64,000 nucleotides of DNA from Filimonas effusa (GTDB lineage Bacteria > Bacteroidota > Bacteroidia > Chitinophagales > Chitinophagaceae), in the NCBI RefSeq assembly GCF_004118675.1, contig NZ_SDHZ01000002.1:744001-808000 (forward strand). The letters run 5' to 3'. The notes beneath the pieces are model-generated. The model had not been told where the DNA came from, made no database searches, and worked only from the letters and a program-made list of their open reading frames with translations. Each line of letters begins with the position of its first letter. Position 1 is the stretch's first letter. Positions 8,078-17,014 of the stretch are shown in pieces. The position numbers were made by a program, and so were the translations under genes.

Positions 8078-11000
8078 TTAACCTTTTTTATTAACGCTTA
8101 CTTTTAGCAAAGTGTCATTCACCTCAATTTCAGTGCCGTCCTGCAATTCAGGCACGAATTCTATTTCATCTGCCAAAATTTCAGCACAAATATAGTTTTT
8201 AAATTTGTTTAAGGATTCCCCGAGGGTCCCGTTATCAACCAATTTTACGAATATACGGTCTGTTAAATCAAAACCACTCTCTTTTCTAATATTTTGTATA
8301 CGGTTTACAAACTCGCGGGCATCCCCCTCCTGCTGTAATTCGGGCGTAATTGTGATGTCGAGCGCCACGGTAAGACTGCCTTTGCCCGCTACACTCCATC
8401 CCGGAATGTCTTCGGCCACGATCTCCACATCTGCCAGCACCAGTTCTACTGGTTCACCATCGATGTTTAACGTGTAAGTTCCGCTCTTCTCGATACTTGC
8501 AATATCATGCTGGGAAAATTTGCCGATTGCTGCGCTCACAGCCTTCATTTTAGTTCCCATTTTAGCCCCCAGCGTCTTGAAATTCGCTTTTATCTTCTTA
8601 TTGATCACTCCCTCGGTTTCGGTGAGGTATTGGATCTCTTTCACGTTCACTTCCGATTTCAGCAGGTCTTCCACCTTGCCGAGCTGTTCTTTCATTTCGG
8701 GGTTGAGCACCGGTATCAGCACCTTTTGTAAAGGCTGGCGCACCTTGATATTCACCTTTTTACGCAGTGAAAGCACCAGTGAGGAGGCATCCTGCGCCAG
8801 TTGCATTCTTTCTTCAAGGCCGGTATCTATCGCTGCCTCATTTGCTACAGGGTAGCTGGCATGGTGTACTGAAGTAACATCGAAACGGTAGGTCACCGCA
8901 TTCAGCTGACGGAAAACGGCATCGCTGAAGAACGGAGAAACGGGAGCTATCAGGCGCACCAGCGTCTCCAGACATTCATACAATGTTTGATAGGCGCTGA
9001 TCTTATCGGCCTCATACTCACCCTTCCAGAAACGGCGGCGGCAAAGACGTACATACCAGTTACTCAGATGTTCATCCACGAAGGTTTCAATAGCACGTCC
9101 GGCCATAGTGGGCTCATAATCATCCATAAACGCAGTGGCCTGTTTCACCAGTGTATTTAGGGAGGAAAGGATCCAGCGGTCAATTTCGGGACGTTCTTCC
9201 AGCGGAATGTAAGCTTCCTTAAAGGCAAAGCCATCCACATTCGCATACAGCACAAAGAACTGATAGGTATTATAGAGGGTACCAAAGAATTTGCGTTGCA
9301 CTTCTTTAATGCCTTCGATATCAAATTTCAGATTATCCCACGGAGAGGCGTTGGTGATCAGGTACCAGCGGGTAGCATCGGCGCCAAAGTTGTCGATGGT
9401 TTCAAACGGGTTCACCACGTTACCGAGGCGTTTACTCATTTTGTTGCCATTCTTATCGAGCACCAGGCCGTTCGATACCACCGTTTTATAAGCCAGGCCG
9501 GGATATTGTTCTTTTACCTCGAAACCAGCCTGTTTCAGTTCTTCATGAATATCTTCTTTTACAAGCGAAGCAATCGCATGTAAAGTATAGAACCAGCCAC
9601 GCGTTTGGTCAACGCCTTCGCAGATGAAGTCTGCAGGATAGTTCTGTGCAAAGATCTCCTTGTTTTCGAAGGGAAAATGCCATTGCGCATAAGGCATGGC
9701 GCCCGAGTCGAACCAAACGTCGATAAGATCGGAAACCCGTTTCATGGGTTTGCCGGAGGCGCTGATCAATGTGATATCGTCAACGAAAGGCTTGTGCAGG
9801 TCAACTGTAGACAATTCAATGCCTTTGTTCAACCCGGCGGCGGCGGCTTTTTTGAATTCGGCCTGCAGTTCTGCCACCGAACCAATACATAGTTCTTCGG
9901 CACCGTCTTCGGAACGCCAAACAGGTAATGGCGTACCCCAATAGCGGCTGCGGCTCAGGTTCCAGTCAACCATGTTCTCCAGCCAGTTACCGAAACGGCC
10001 TTCACCGGTAGATTTGGGTTTCCAGTAAATGGTCTTGTTCAGTTCCACCATACGATCTTTCAGTGCGGTGGTTTTAATGAACCAGGCATCCAGCGGATAA
10101 TACAGGATCGGTTTATCGGTACGCCAGCAATGCGGGTAGCTGTGTTCGTATTTTTCCACTTTGAAGGCCCTGTTTTCCTTTTTCAGTTTAACGCAGATAT
10201 CCACGTTCACATCAACATAGCCGTCATCATCTTTATAGTTCTTAACGTAACGGTTGCTGAATTCTCCAAGACCGTCAACGAACTTACCCTGGCGGTCTAC
10301 CATTACCAGGATACCAATATTGTTTTTCTGACCTACCTTAAAGTCATCTGCACCAAATGCAGGCGCCGTATGAACGATACCGGTACCGTCTTCGGTAGTA
10401 ACGAAATCGCCTGCGATGATACGGAACGGATCGCCACCCGCATTGGCGGCACTGTTTGCCTCGTAAGCAAGCAACTGCTCGTAACGCAGGTTCTCCAGTT
10501 CTTTTCCTTTAAACGACGCCAGCACTTTCCAGGGCAGGAGTTTGGTTTCAGGGGTATAACCGGCGAAATCGCCGTTCTCGCCTTCGGGCTTGAAGTATTT
10601 GGAAAGTAATGCTTTTGCCAGCACTACGTTCACAGGTAAATGTGTATAGGGATTGAAAGTAGATACCAGCACATACTCGATGTTGGGTCCTACGGTAAGT
10701 CCCAGGTTCGAAGGTAAAGTCCATGGTGTGGTGGTCCATGCCATGAAGAACACTTCTTTGCTGGCCTCATTTGCCACTGCTTTGAACAGGGCAGCGGCTG
10801 CGTCGTTTTCCACCGCTTTGAACATGACAACGGCGCTGGTATCTTTTACGTTCTTGTAAGTACCAGGCTGGTTCAGCTCGTGCGAGCTAAGCCCCGTGCC
10901 GGCAGCGGGAGAATAAGGCTGAATACTGACGCTTTCGTACAGCAATCCCCTGTTGTAGAGCTTTTTAAGCAGCCACCAGAGCGATTCTATATAGTTGTTG

Positions 11001-11467
11001 TCGAAAGTGATATAAGGATCGTTCAGGTCAACCCAGTAGCCCATTTTACGGGTAAGGTCGTCCCATTCGTTCTTGTAACGCAATACCGTTTCGCGGCATT
11101 TCTGGTTGTACTCGGCAATAGAGATCTTTTTGCCGATATCTTCCTTGGTAATGCCCAGCTCTTTTTCAACCTGTAGTTCTACGGGAAGACCGTGGGTATC
11201 CCAACCGCCTTTTCTTTTAACCTGGAAACCCTGCATGGTTTTATAGCGACATACCAGGTCTTTCAGGGTGCGGGAAATGACGTGGTGAATACCAGGCTTA
11301 CCGTTGGCGCTGGGAGGTCCTTCGTAAAACACGAACGGCGTTTTACCATTCCTCAATTCCACGCTCTTCTCAAATGCCTGGCCTTCCTGCCACTTAGCCA
11401 GTATATCCTGCTCTATCTTCGGCAGATTTAATCCTGAAAATTCCTGGTATTTATTGCTCATAATCAA
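8078..11467 (-). CDS. ileS: Isoleucyl-tRNA synthetase, type 2, with swapped HIGH motif
   Basis: 1129 residues. Class I catalytic core with the KMSKS loop (NGNKMSKRLGN), WDTHGLPVE, editing-domain signature (TTPWTLPSNLGLT) and an anticodon-binding C-terminus. The region YSPAAGTGLSSHEL, where type 1 enzymes have zinc-type cysteines, and the eukaryote-like C-terminus place it in the IleRS2 group. The HIGH signature reads G-I-H-H at residues 59-62 (PPSANGKPGIHH, bases 11282-11293): positions 1 and 3 are exchanged. This variant has been linked in the literature, as I recall it, to very strong mupirocin resistance. A second start two codons downstream (MSNKYQEF) is possible. It charges tRNA-Ile in the cytoplasm. 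Confidence 0.97.
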   Translation of the reverse strand: MIMSNKYQEFSGLNLPKIEQDILAKWQEGQAFEKSVELRNGKTPFVFYEGPPSANGKPGIHHVISRTLKDLVCRYKTMQGFQVKRKGGWDTHGLPVELQVEKELGITKEDIGKKISIAEYNQKCRETVLRYKNEWDDLTRKMGYWVDLNDPYITFDNNYIESLWWLLKKLYNRGLLYESVSIQPYSPAAGTGLSSHELNQPGTYKNVKDTSAVVMFKAVENDAAAALFKAVANEASKEVFFMAWTTTPWTLPSNLGLTVGPNIEYVLVSTFNPYTHLPVNVVLAKALLSKYFKPEGENGDFAGYTPETKLLPWKVLASFKGKELENLRYEQLLAYEANSAANAGGDPFRIIAGDFVTTEDGTGIVHTAPAFGADDFKVGQKNNIGILVMVDRQGKFVDGLGEFSNRYVKNYKDDDGYVDVNVDICVKLKKENRAFKVEKYEHSYPHCWRTDKPILYYPLDAWFIKTTALKDRMVELNKTIYWKPKSTGEGRFGNWLENMVDWNLSRSRYWGTPLPVWRSEDGAEELCIGSVAELQAEFKKAAAAGLNKGIELSTVDLHKPFVDDITLISASGKPMKRVSDLIDVWFDSGAMPYAQWHFPFENKEIFAQNYPADFICEGVDQTRGWFYTLHAIASLVKEDIHEELKQAGFEVKEQYPGLAYKTVVSNGLVLDKNGNKMSKRLGNVVNPFETIDNFGADATRWYLITNASPWDNLKFDIEGIKEVQRKFFGTLYNTYQFFVLYANVDGFAFKEAYIPLEERPEIDRWILSSLNTLVKQATAFMDDYEPTMAGRAIETFVDEHLSNWYVRLCRRRFWKGEYEADKISAYQTLYECLETLVRLIAPVSPFFSDAVFRQLNAVTYRFDVTSVHHASYPVANEAAIDTGLEERMQLAQDASSLVLSLRKKVNIKVRQPLQKVLIPVLNPEMKEQLGKVEDLLKSEVNVKEIQYLTETEGVINKKIKANFKTLGAKMGTKMKAVSAAIGKFSQHDIASIEKSGTYTLNIDGEPVELVLADVEIVAEDIPGWSVAGKGSLTVALDITITPELQQEGDAREFVNRIQNIRKESGFDLTDRIFVKLVDNGTLGESLNKFKNYICAEILADEIEFVPELQDGTEIEVNDTLLKVSVNKKG

Positions 11468-11500
11468 AAAAAGACGGTCTGTGGGCTAATTTAAAGGCTG

Positions 11501-11508
11501 CAAAGGTA
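11501..11508 (-). promoter_or_regulatory. Candidate -7 box of ileS promoter
   Basis: The minus strand reads TACCTTTG, a perfect match to the Bacteroidota -7 consensus TAnnTTTG, 33 bases upstream of the ileS ATG. No convincing -33 TTTG was found at the ideal distance. Confidence 0.6.
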
Positions 11509-11652
11509 AGAAATTACAAGGGCATTTGATGAAGGGAAACCAGCGCCCTGCGTGTTAAATACGTGCTATCTTCGACGCTGAACAAACAATAGACCAACGG
11601 ATAACAGCGGGTAAAAAAGCGGCTATCCTTCTTTCATCCTCATTTTTTACAT

Positions 11653-12867
11653 ATGATATTGATATACATAGGGTTACTGATCATTATCGCGTTGCTCGCC
11701 GCTTTGCTGGTGATGGTGAACAAACAAGCCTCCCGGGAGCCGCAATGGAGCCGCCTTGAAGCCGCCGTAAAGCAGGAAATAACCGCCAACCGCCAGGAAG
11801 CAGCCGAACAGGCCCGGCAGGGACGCATGGAGCTGTCATCTGCCTTACGCGATCAGCATATGTCAACCTTGTCGCGGCTCGATCATATGCGCGAGGTGAT
11901 GGAAAAAAAGATCAGTGAGCTTCAAACGGGCAACGAAAAGAAACTGGACCAGATGCGGGCCACAGTAGATGAAAAACTGCAGAAAACACTGGAAACACGC
12001 CTGGGCGAATCGTTCAAGCTGGTAAGCGAACGCCTCGAAGCGGTTCATAAAGGCCTGGGCGATATGCAGCAACTGGCCACAGGAGTAGGCGATCTGAAAC
12101 GTGTGCTCAGCAATGTTAAAACCCGCGGCATCCTGGGCGAATACCAGCTCGAAAACATGCTGGAACAACTGCTTACACCGGAACAGTACGCCAAAAACGT
12201 AAAAACAAAAGAAGGCTCGTCCGCATTGGTTGAGTTTGCACTCAAACTCCCCGGCAAAGCCGATAAGGACAAGGCCATGTGGATGCCGATAGATTCCAAA
12301 TTCCCCAGAGAAGATTTTGAACTGTTAACCGATGCTTACGACCAGGCCAACAGCGAGATGGTAGAAGAATACCGCCGCCGCTTTGTAAAAGGCATAAAGA
12401 AATGCGCCGGCGACATCAGCAGTAAATACATTGATCCGCCCAACACAACAGACTTTGCGCTGCTATTCCTCCCCTTCGAAAGCCTTTATGCCGAAGTGTT
12501 GCGCACACCCGGCCTCTTTGAACAGGTACAACGCGAATGCAAGGTTATCATAACTGGGCCTACTACTCTTTCGGCTATTCTCAACAGCTTACAAATGGGC
12601 TTCAGGACCCTGGCAATAGAACGCCGGTCGAGCGAGGTATGGCAACTGCTGGGTGCAGTGAAGACCGAATTCGGCAACTTTGGCGCTATTCTCGACAAAA
12701 CACAGAAAAAGATCCAGGAAGCAGGAAATGTCATAGAACAGGCCGGCATACGTACCAGGGCTATTGAAAGAAAGCTGCGCACCGTGCAGGAACTGCCGCG
12801 CGACGAGGCCGATCAGTTACTTGAGAATGGCAGCCAAACGCATTTTTTACCTGAAACAGAAGCATAG
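11653..12867 (+). CDS. rmuC: RmuC family DNA recombination protein
   Basis: 404 residues: an N-terminal membrane helix (LIYIGLLIIIALLAALLVMV), a coiled coil over about residues 25-150, then the RmuC nuclease-like domain (GILGEYQLENMLEQLL; WMPIDSKFPREDFE; FALLFLPFESLYAEVL; GPTTLSAILNSLQMGFRTLA). RmuC proteins are thought to limit inversions between repeats and belong to the restriction-endonuclease-like fold. It is divergent from ileS. A weak -7 candidate TATCTTCG lies at 11577-11584. Confidence 0.95.
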   Translation: MILIYIGLLIIIALLAALLVMVNKQASREPQWSRLEAAVKQEITANRQEAAEQARQGRMELSSALRDQHMSTLSRLDHMREVMEKKISELQTGNEKKLDQMRATVDEKLQKTLETRLGESFKLVSERLEAVHKGLGDMQQLATGVGDLKRVLSNVKTRGILGEYQLENMLEQLLTPEQYAKNVKTKEGSSALVEFALKLPGKADKDKAMWMPIDSKFPREDFELLTDAYDQANSEMVEEYRRRFVKGIKKCAGDISSKYIDPPNTTDFALLFLPFESLYAEVLRTPGLFEQVQRECKVIITGPTTLSAILNSLQMGFRTLAIERRSSEVWQLLGAVKTEFGNFGAILDKTQKKIQEAGNVIEQAGIRTRAIERKLRTVQELPRDEADQLLENGSQTHFLPETEA

Positions 12868-12911
12868 ACCGGCCGATAGCGCGTAACTTGCCGTTCTTTG
12901 AGCGCAAGCAT

Positions 12912-13538
12912 ATGCAGCAGGTAACACTCAACTATCAACATACAAATGTACATCTATGGCTCCCGGATGCGGAACAGGTTAAAGCTGCCTACTACGAAAG
13001 TAAAAGCAGGGACGCCGGCATTGCATTCCCACACTGGAGCAAACTATGGCCATCGGCACTGGCCATGGCTTCCTTTCTCGATAAACACGCCCACTATATC
13101 CAGGATAAACAGGTGGTGGAACTTGCAGCAGGGTTAGGCCTGCCTTCACTGGTAGCAGCCGCTTACGCCAAACAGGTGCACAGCAGCGACTACCTGCCCG
13201 AAGCAGTGGATGTAATAAAGCAGTCGGTACAACTCAATCATCTCACAAACATGACCTGCGAAGTACTGGACTGGAATCATTTGCCAGCCGCACTACGTGC
13301 CGACGTAGTATTACTGAGCGATATCAATTATGAACCTGAAGCTTTTGAGCAATTATACAAAGTGATTGCCGCCTTTATACATTCCGGCGCCATTATACTG
13401 CTAAGCACTCCGCAGCGCCTGATGGCACGACCTTTTATAGAACGTTTATTGCCCTGGTGCACTTACCAGGAAGAAGCGATAATAGAAACGGCAGAAGGAC
13501 AAACTTTTATAAGTACACTGGTACTGCAGTCCGGCTAA
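12912..13538 (+). CDS. SAM-dependent methyltransferase (Methyltransf_16-like)
   Basis: 208 residues from MQQVTLNYQH. The SAM-binding motif is VVELAAGLGLPSLVAAAYAK, followed by SDYLPEAVDVIKQSVQLN and DVVLLSDINYEPEAFE, the pattern of the METTL/nicotinamide N-methyltransferase-like family that often methylates protein lysines. The substrate cannot be told. It follows rmuC after 44 bases, in the same direction. An upstream in-frame Met eight codons earlier is less likely, since homologues begin near the MQQ motif. Confidence 0.82.
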   Translation: MQQVTLNYQHTNVHLWLPDAEQVKAAYYESKSRDAGIAFPHWSKLWPSALAMASFLDKHAHYIQDKQVVELAAGLGLPSLVAAAYAKQVHSSDYLPEAVDVIKQSVQLNHLTNMTCEVLDWNHLPAALRADVVLLSDINYEPEAFEQLYKVIAAFIHSGAIILLSTPQRLMARPFIERLLPWCTYQEEAIIETAEGQTFISTLVLQSG

Positions 13539-13547
13539 AACCAATAC

Positions 13548-14306
13548 TTACTCTTTGTTCTCCATCTTCGCATAAGTCAATTCCTGCTTTTGAAAGAAAC
13601 GTACTTTTTTATTGAACTGGATAGCAGGATTCCAGCGCGGACTGTTCTTTATAACTTCTATTGCATGTTTATCGAGCGCATCCTGACCTGAAGAAGTTCT
13701 TACATGCACATCTCCAACAGCGCCATCGGGCAGTATAGAAAACATCACCAGAACCTTACCGCTGATCTTGCCTTGTGTATATTCTACGGGCTGACCAGTT
13801 GCCAAACCCTGCATCAGGTAAGCCTTCCAGGCGCTGTCACCTCCGGGAAAGCTGGCAGGCTGAAAAACAACAAATGGTGTTATCTCTTTACCGTCTTCGT
13901 CCCATCCGCGTTGTACGTCATATTTACCGGGCGCTGTTGTATGAAAATAGGCCCTTTTATGACCACTCGGATAAAAAAACCATCCTTCGCGGCGCTCTCC
14001 TTTTTCAAACAGGATAGAATCTCTTAAAGCTCTTCCCCTGTAACGTTTCACATATCCCTGTTCAATAGTAGCTGCTGAGTCGAGATAACTGCCCGACATG
14101 AGGAGCACACTGCTGTCGGCACGATAAAGTTCTTTATGAAGCAATTGGCCCTGCCAGTAAAGCTTTGTGTAAAAAGCAGCGGAGTCCTTTATCGTGGGCT
14201 TCCACAATGCATTATAATAAACATAGGTAGTTTCCTTTTGCGCAATAACGGCAAGCGGCATTACCATCAGAACTATCAAAATAGTACGAATTGGTTTACT
14301 GAACAT
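13548..14306 (-). CDS. Periplasmic protein with TonB C-terminal domain
   Basis: 252 residues. A signal peptide (ILIVLMVMPLAVIAQ) leads into a middle part with MORN-like strands (GWFFYPSGHKRAYFHT) and a C-terminal TonB-type domain (GKVLVMFSILPDGAVGDVHV, then ALDKHAIEVIKNSPRWNPA). Energy-transducing TonB normally has an uncleaved N-terminal anchor and proline-rich spacer; here the hydrophobic segment looks cleavable and the spacer is absent. Similar proteins are numerous in Bacteroidota; role unknown. It converges on the methyltransferase gene with nine bases between. Confidence 0.78.
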   Translation of the reverse strand: MFSKPIRTILIVLMVMPLAVIAQKETTYVYYNALWKPTIKDSAAFYTKLYWQGQLLHKELYRADSSVLLMSGSYLDSAATIEQGYVKRYRGRALRDSILFEKGERREGWFFYPSGHKRAYFHTTAPGKYDVQRGWDEDGKEITPFVVFQPASFPGGDSAWKAYLMQGLATGQPVEYTQGKISGKVLVMFSILPDGAVGDVHVRTSSGQDALDKHAIEVIKNSPRWNPAIQFNKKVRFFQKQELTYAKMENKE

Positions 14307-14504
14307 AGTAATGGGAGTTAATACGTATTGTTAAAATTAAAAAGAATTGACTATTCCACCTAAATGAACGGTGAGCAAGCCTTAATTGTAGGTGTTTACT
14401 TAATTTGCATTTCCTAAATTAGTAATATGAATGATCTGCAACCACATGCATCGATGCAGGCAGGATCTTTCATACAGCCTTTCAAAAAGCTACATTACAT
14501 ACAT

Positions 14505-14942
14505 ATGAAACAATTATTCGTAATTCTCATCTTAAGCACAATGGCACTTCAATCAATGGCACAAACGAAAGACGAGCAGGCTGTAACAGCTGCCGTAGAA
14601 AACATGCGTAAAGCAATGGTAGATGGAAGCAAAGCTGCACTGGAAAAGCTGGCCGACAATAAACTTACCTACGGACATTCGAACGGGAAAATAGAAGACA
14701 AAACCTTGTTTGTTGAGAATCTTACCAATGGCAATTCAGATTTTGTAGATATAAAATTAACGGACCAAACAATCGCCGTTGAAGGCAGTACAGCCATTGT
14801 ACGTCATCGTTTGTTTGCACATACCAACGATAAAGGAAAAGCACCCGGCACCGTAGATCTCTACATTCTGCTGGTATGGCATAAAGTGAAAGGCGAATGG
14901 AAGCTGCTGGCGCGCCAGGCGGTTAAGGTACCTGTTGCGTAG
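14505..14942 (+). CDS. Secreted NTF2-like protein (DUF4440/SnoaL type)
   Basis: 145 residues from MKQLFVILILSTMALQSMAQ, a clear signal peptide; an upstream Met 26 codons earlier would bury it. The rest has the NTF2-like cone pattern: AVTAAVENMRKAMVDGSKAA, HSNGKIEDKTLFVENL, VDLYILLVWHKVKGEWKLLA. Such domains bind or convert small molecules, but no catalytic residues are recognisable. Stands alone between a divergent gene and hemN. Confidence 0.78.
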   Translation: MKQLFVILILSTMALQSMAQTKDEQAVTAAVENMRKAMVDGSKAALEKLADNKLTYGHSNGKIEDKTLFVENLTNGNSDFVDIKLTDQTIAVEGSTAIVRHRLFAHTNDKGKAPGTVDLYILLVWHKVKGEWKLLARQAVKVPVA

Positions 14943-14977
14943 TGACGAACGTCATTGCCCGGGGGCGGTGATACTGG

Positions 14978-14985
14978 TAATTTTG
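14978..14985 (+). promoter_or_regulatory. Candidate -7 box of hemN promoter
   Basis: TAATTTTG fits TAnnTTTG and lies 17 bases before the ATG at 15003. It argues against the longer reading frame that begins at 14955 upstream of the box. Confidence 0.55.
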
Positions 14986-15002
14986 CGATAGAAATCATCA
15001 GT

Positions 15003-16373
15003 ATGACCGTCCCCGTTTCTCTTTTGCACAAGTATAATGTGCCTGCGCCACGATATACCAGTTATCCCACCGTTCCTTTCTGGAAAGAGATGACTGCCGC
15101 AGGCCCATGGCTTCAATCCTTCGGGCAGCAGTTCGGTGAGCAAAATCATACAAACGGCCTCAGTTTATACCTGCATTTACCTTTTTGTGAAGTATTATGC
15201 ACCTATTGCGGTTGCAATAAAAAAATCACAACAAATCATAAGGTAGAGTCTCCCTATATCGAAGCCCTGCTGAAAGAATGGGCGCTTTACCTGGAGCAGA
15301 TAAACAGTAAGCCCATTATCAGGGAGTTACACCTCGGTGGAGGCACCCCCACCTTCTTCTCTCCCGAAAATCTCCGGACATTACTGCAAGGCATTTTAAA
15401 GGACGCCATCATACATCCCGAACATGATTTCAGTTTCGAAGGCCATCCCAATAATACCACAGAAGCACATTTACAATGTTTGTACGACCTGGGATTCCGC
15501 CGTGTTAGTTATGGCGTACAGGATCATGATGCGCGCGTACAACGCGCCATCAACCGCATCCAGCCTTTTGAAAATGTAAAACGTGTTACAGAACAGGCAC
15601 GCGCTATCGGCTATCACTCGGTAAACTTCGATCTTATCTATGGACTGCCATTCCAGACACTCGAAAGCATCGACCACACGATCAGGCAATCGATAGACCT
15701 GCAACCCGACCGTATCGCCTTTTACAGTTATGCGCATGTTCCGTGGACCAGCAAGGCGCAACGCCTGTTTACAGAAGCCGATCTTCCAACAGCCCCCATG
15801 AAACTACTGTTGTACCAGCAGGGCAAGAACAGGCTGGTAGAAAAAGGATACCGCGATATAGGCATGGATCACTTTTCATTGCCAGCAGACGACCTCTATA
15901 AAGCATGGGAAGAAGGCCGTTTACACAGGAACTTCATGGGGTATACTACACAAAACTCCAATATACTCATAGGCTTGGGCGTATCCTCCATCAGCGATAC
16001 GGGAGTAGGCTATGCACAGAATGAAAAAACCATTCATGACTACTACGCCCGCATCGAAAAGAATGAATTGCCCATATTCAAAGGCTGTGAGCTTACCACC
16101 GAAGACATTTCGTTTAAAAAATATATTAAAGAAACCAGTTGCCAGGGACGTACCACCTTTGCTGCTGCCGACCTGGACCTGCTGCGCCAGTACAGCTTCC
16201 CCGAACTGAAGCTGCTCGCAGCCGATGGTCTCGTGAACTGGAACGAAGAAAAATTAGAGGTAACAGAACTGGGCCGCCACTTCATCCGTAATATCTGCCG
16301 GTCATTCGACCTTCATTTATTAAGAAGTCAGGCAACCCCTTCCAACAAACCTTTATTCAGTCAGGCGATATAA
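15003..16373 (+). CDS. hemN: Oxygen-independent coproporphyrinogen III oxidase (radical SAM)
   Basis: 456 residues. Radical-SAM cluster motif LPFCEVLCTYCGCNKK (CxxxCxxCxC, the extra Cys being typical of true HemN rather than HemW), LHLGGGTPTFFSPENL, GVQDHDARVQRAINRIQP, VNFDLIYGLPFQT. The N-terminal YTSYPTVPFW also matches HemN. It decarboxylates coproporphyrinogen III without oxygen, complementing HemF encoded 7.5 kb away. Start chosen at MTVPVSLL because the -7 box lies just upstream. Confidence 0.95.
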   Translation: MTVPVSLLHKYNVPAPRYTSYPTVPFWKEMTAAGPWLQSFGQQFGEQNHTNGLSLYLHLPFCEVLCTYCGCNKKITTNHKVESPYIEALLKEWALYLEQINSKPIIRELHLGGGTPTFFSPENLRTLLQGILKDAIIHPEHDFSFEGHPNNTTEAHLQCLYDLGFRRVSYGVQDHDARVQRAINRIQPFENVKRVTEQARAIGYHSVNFDLIYGLPFQTLESIDHTIRQSIDLQPDRIAFYSYAHVPWTSKAQRLFTEADLPTAPMKLLLYQQGKNRLVEKGYRDIGMDHFSLPADDLYKAWEEGRLHRNFMGYTTQNSNILIGLGVSSISDTGVGYAQNEKTIHDYYARIEKNELPIFKGCELTTEDISFKKYIKETSCQGRTTFAAADLDLLRQYSFPELKLLAADGLVNWNEEKLEVTELGRHFIRNICRSFDLHLLRSQATPSNKPLFSQAI

Positions 16374-16507
16374 AACCGGGCAAAAGCTGCCAACCGCCGT
16401 CGCTGGCCGATCCCAAAGACATCAGCCGCCGGCAACAGGTTACCGCCATCAACATAATTACTTATAAGCAGCAGAAATCAGCACTGCCTGCAGTTTCAAC
16501 AAAACAG

Positions 16508-16543
16508 AGGGTGTATCGCAAGTCCGATACGCCCTTGTTTTAT
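16508..16543 (+). terminator. Intrinsic terminator downstream of hemN
   Basis: An 11-bp stem (AGGGTGTATCG with CGATACGCCCT, one G-T pair) with loop 16519-16524, followed by TGTTTTATTT. It lies about 135 bases after the hemN stop. Confidence 0.7.
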
Positions 16544-16718
16544 TTGGTATCCTCCCCCGAGGAAGAGCTACCACCTTTAGAGCGGTTCTCGGCAGCCAAT
16601 TCTATTGATGAACCCTCTCCTGTCTGTTACACAAAAGTTGTATGCCCGGATCAGCTCCCCTAAACAGCACCTGAGATATACGACCGGTATACCATAAGTA
16701 TATCTCAACCGCACCTGT

Positions 16719-16759
16719 ATCGCACTAACATCGCACTCGTATCGCACTTGCATCGCACT
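16719..16759. repeat. Four copies of an 11-bp tandem repeat
   Basis: ATCGCACT recurs exactly every 11 bases (16719, 16730, 16741, 16752) with variable 3-base linkers. It sits inside the 640-base gap between hemN and hemJ, which otherwise holds only the hemN terminator and the neighbouring minisatellite; no gene was found there. Confidence 0.9.
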
Positions 16760-16817
16760 TGATCCCCCTTAACGCTCCCTGATGGCAGCACTTTTTCTCC
16801 CGAACGTAGCTTTCCCA

Positions 16818-16947
16818 AAAACCTGGCAGATCCAAAACCTGGCGGGACGCTAAAACCTGGCAGGTCCAAAACCTGGCAAGCCCAAAACCTGGCAGATCCA
16901 AAACCTGGCGGGACGCTAAAACCTGGCAAGCCAAAGGCCTGGCAGCC
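16818..16947. repeat. Minisatellite of 16/18-bp units (AAAACCTGGC core)
   Basis: Seven units share AAAACCTGGC followed by AGATCC, GGGACGCT, AGGTCC or AAGCC(C), plus a degenerate eighth (AAAGGCCTGGCAGCC). Unit lengths are 16,18,16,16,16,18,15; the 16-18 pair at 16818-16851 recurs exactly at 16884-16917, showing a higher-order duplication. Open minus-strand frames across it are a by-product of the repeat. Confidence 0.93.
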
Positions 16948-17014
16948 ACCAAACATACCTGCGCTAACTGGCAGGCAAAATCCTCCCGGTTGGCGCCGGC
17001 TCATCCCGTAAAAT

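Noticed and set aside
16550-16630. Minus-strand stretch reading about IELAAENRSKGGSSSSGEDT then a stop
   Set aside because: Preceded at once by an in-frame TAA and without any start; could be a relic but cannot be supported.
16705-17004. Open minus-strand frames across the AAAACCTGGC array
   Set aside because: Sequence is made of repeat units with no recognisable protein pattern; open frames arise from the repeat itself.
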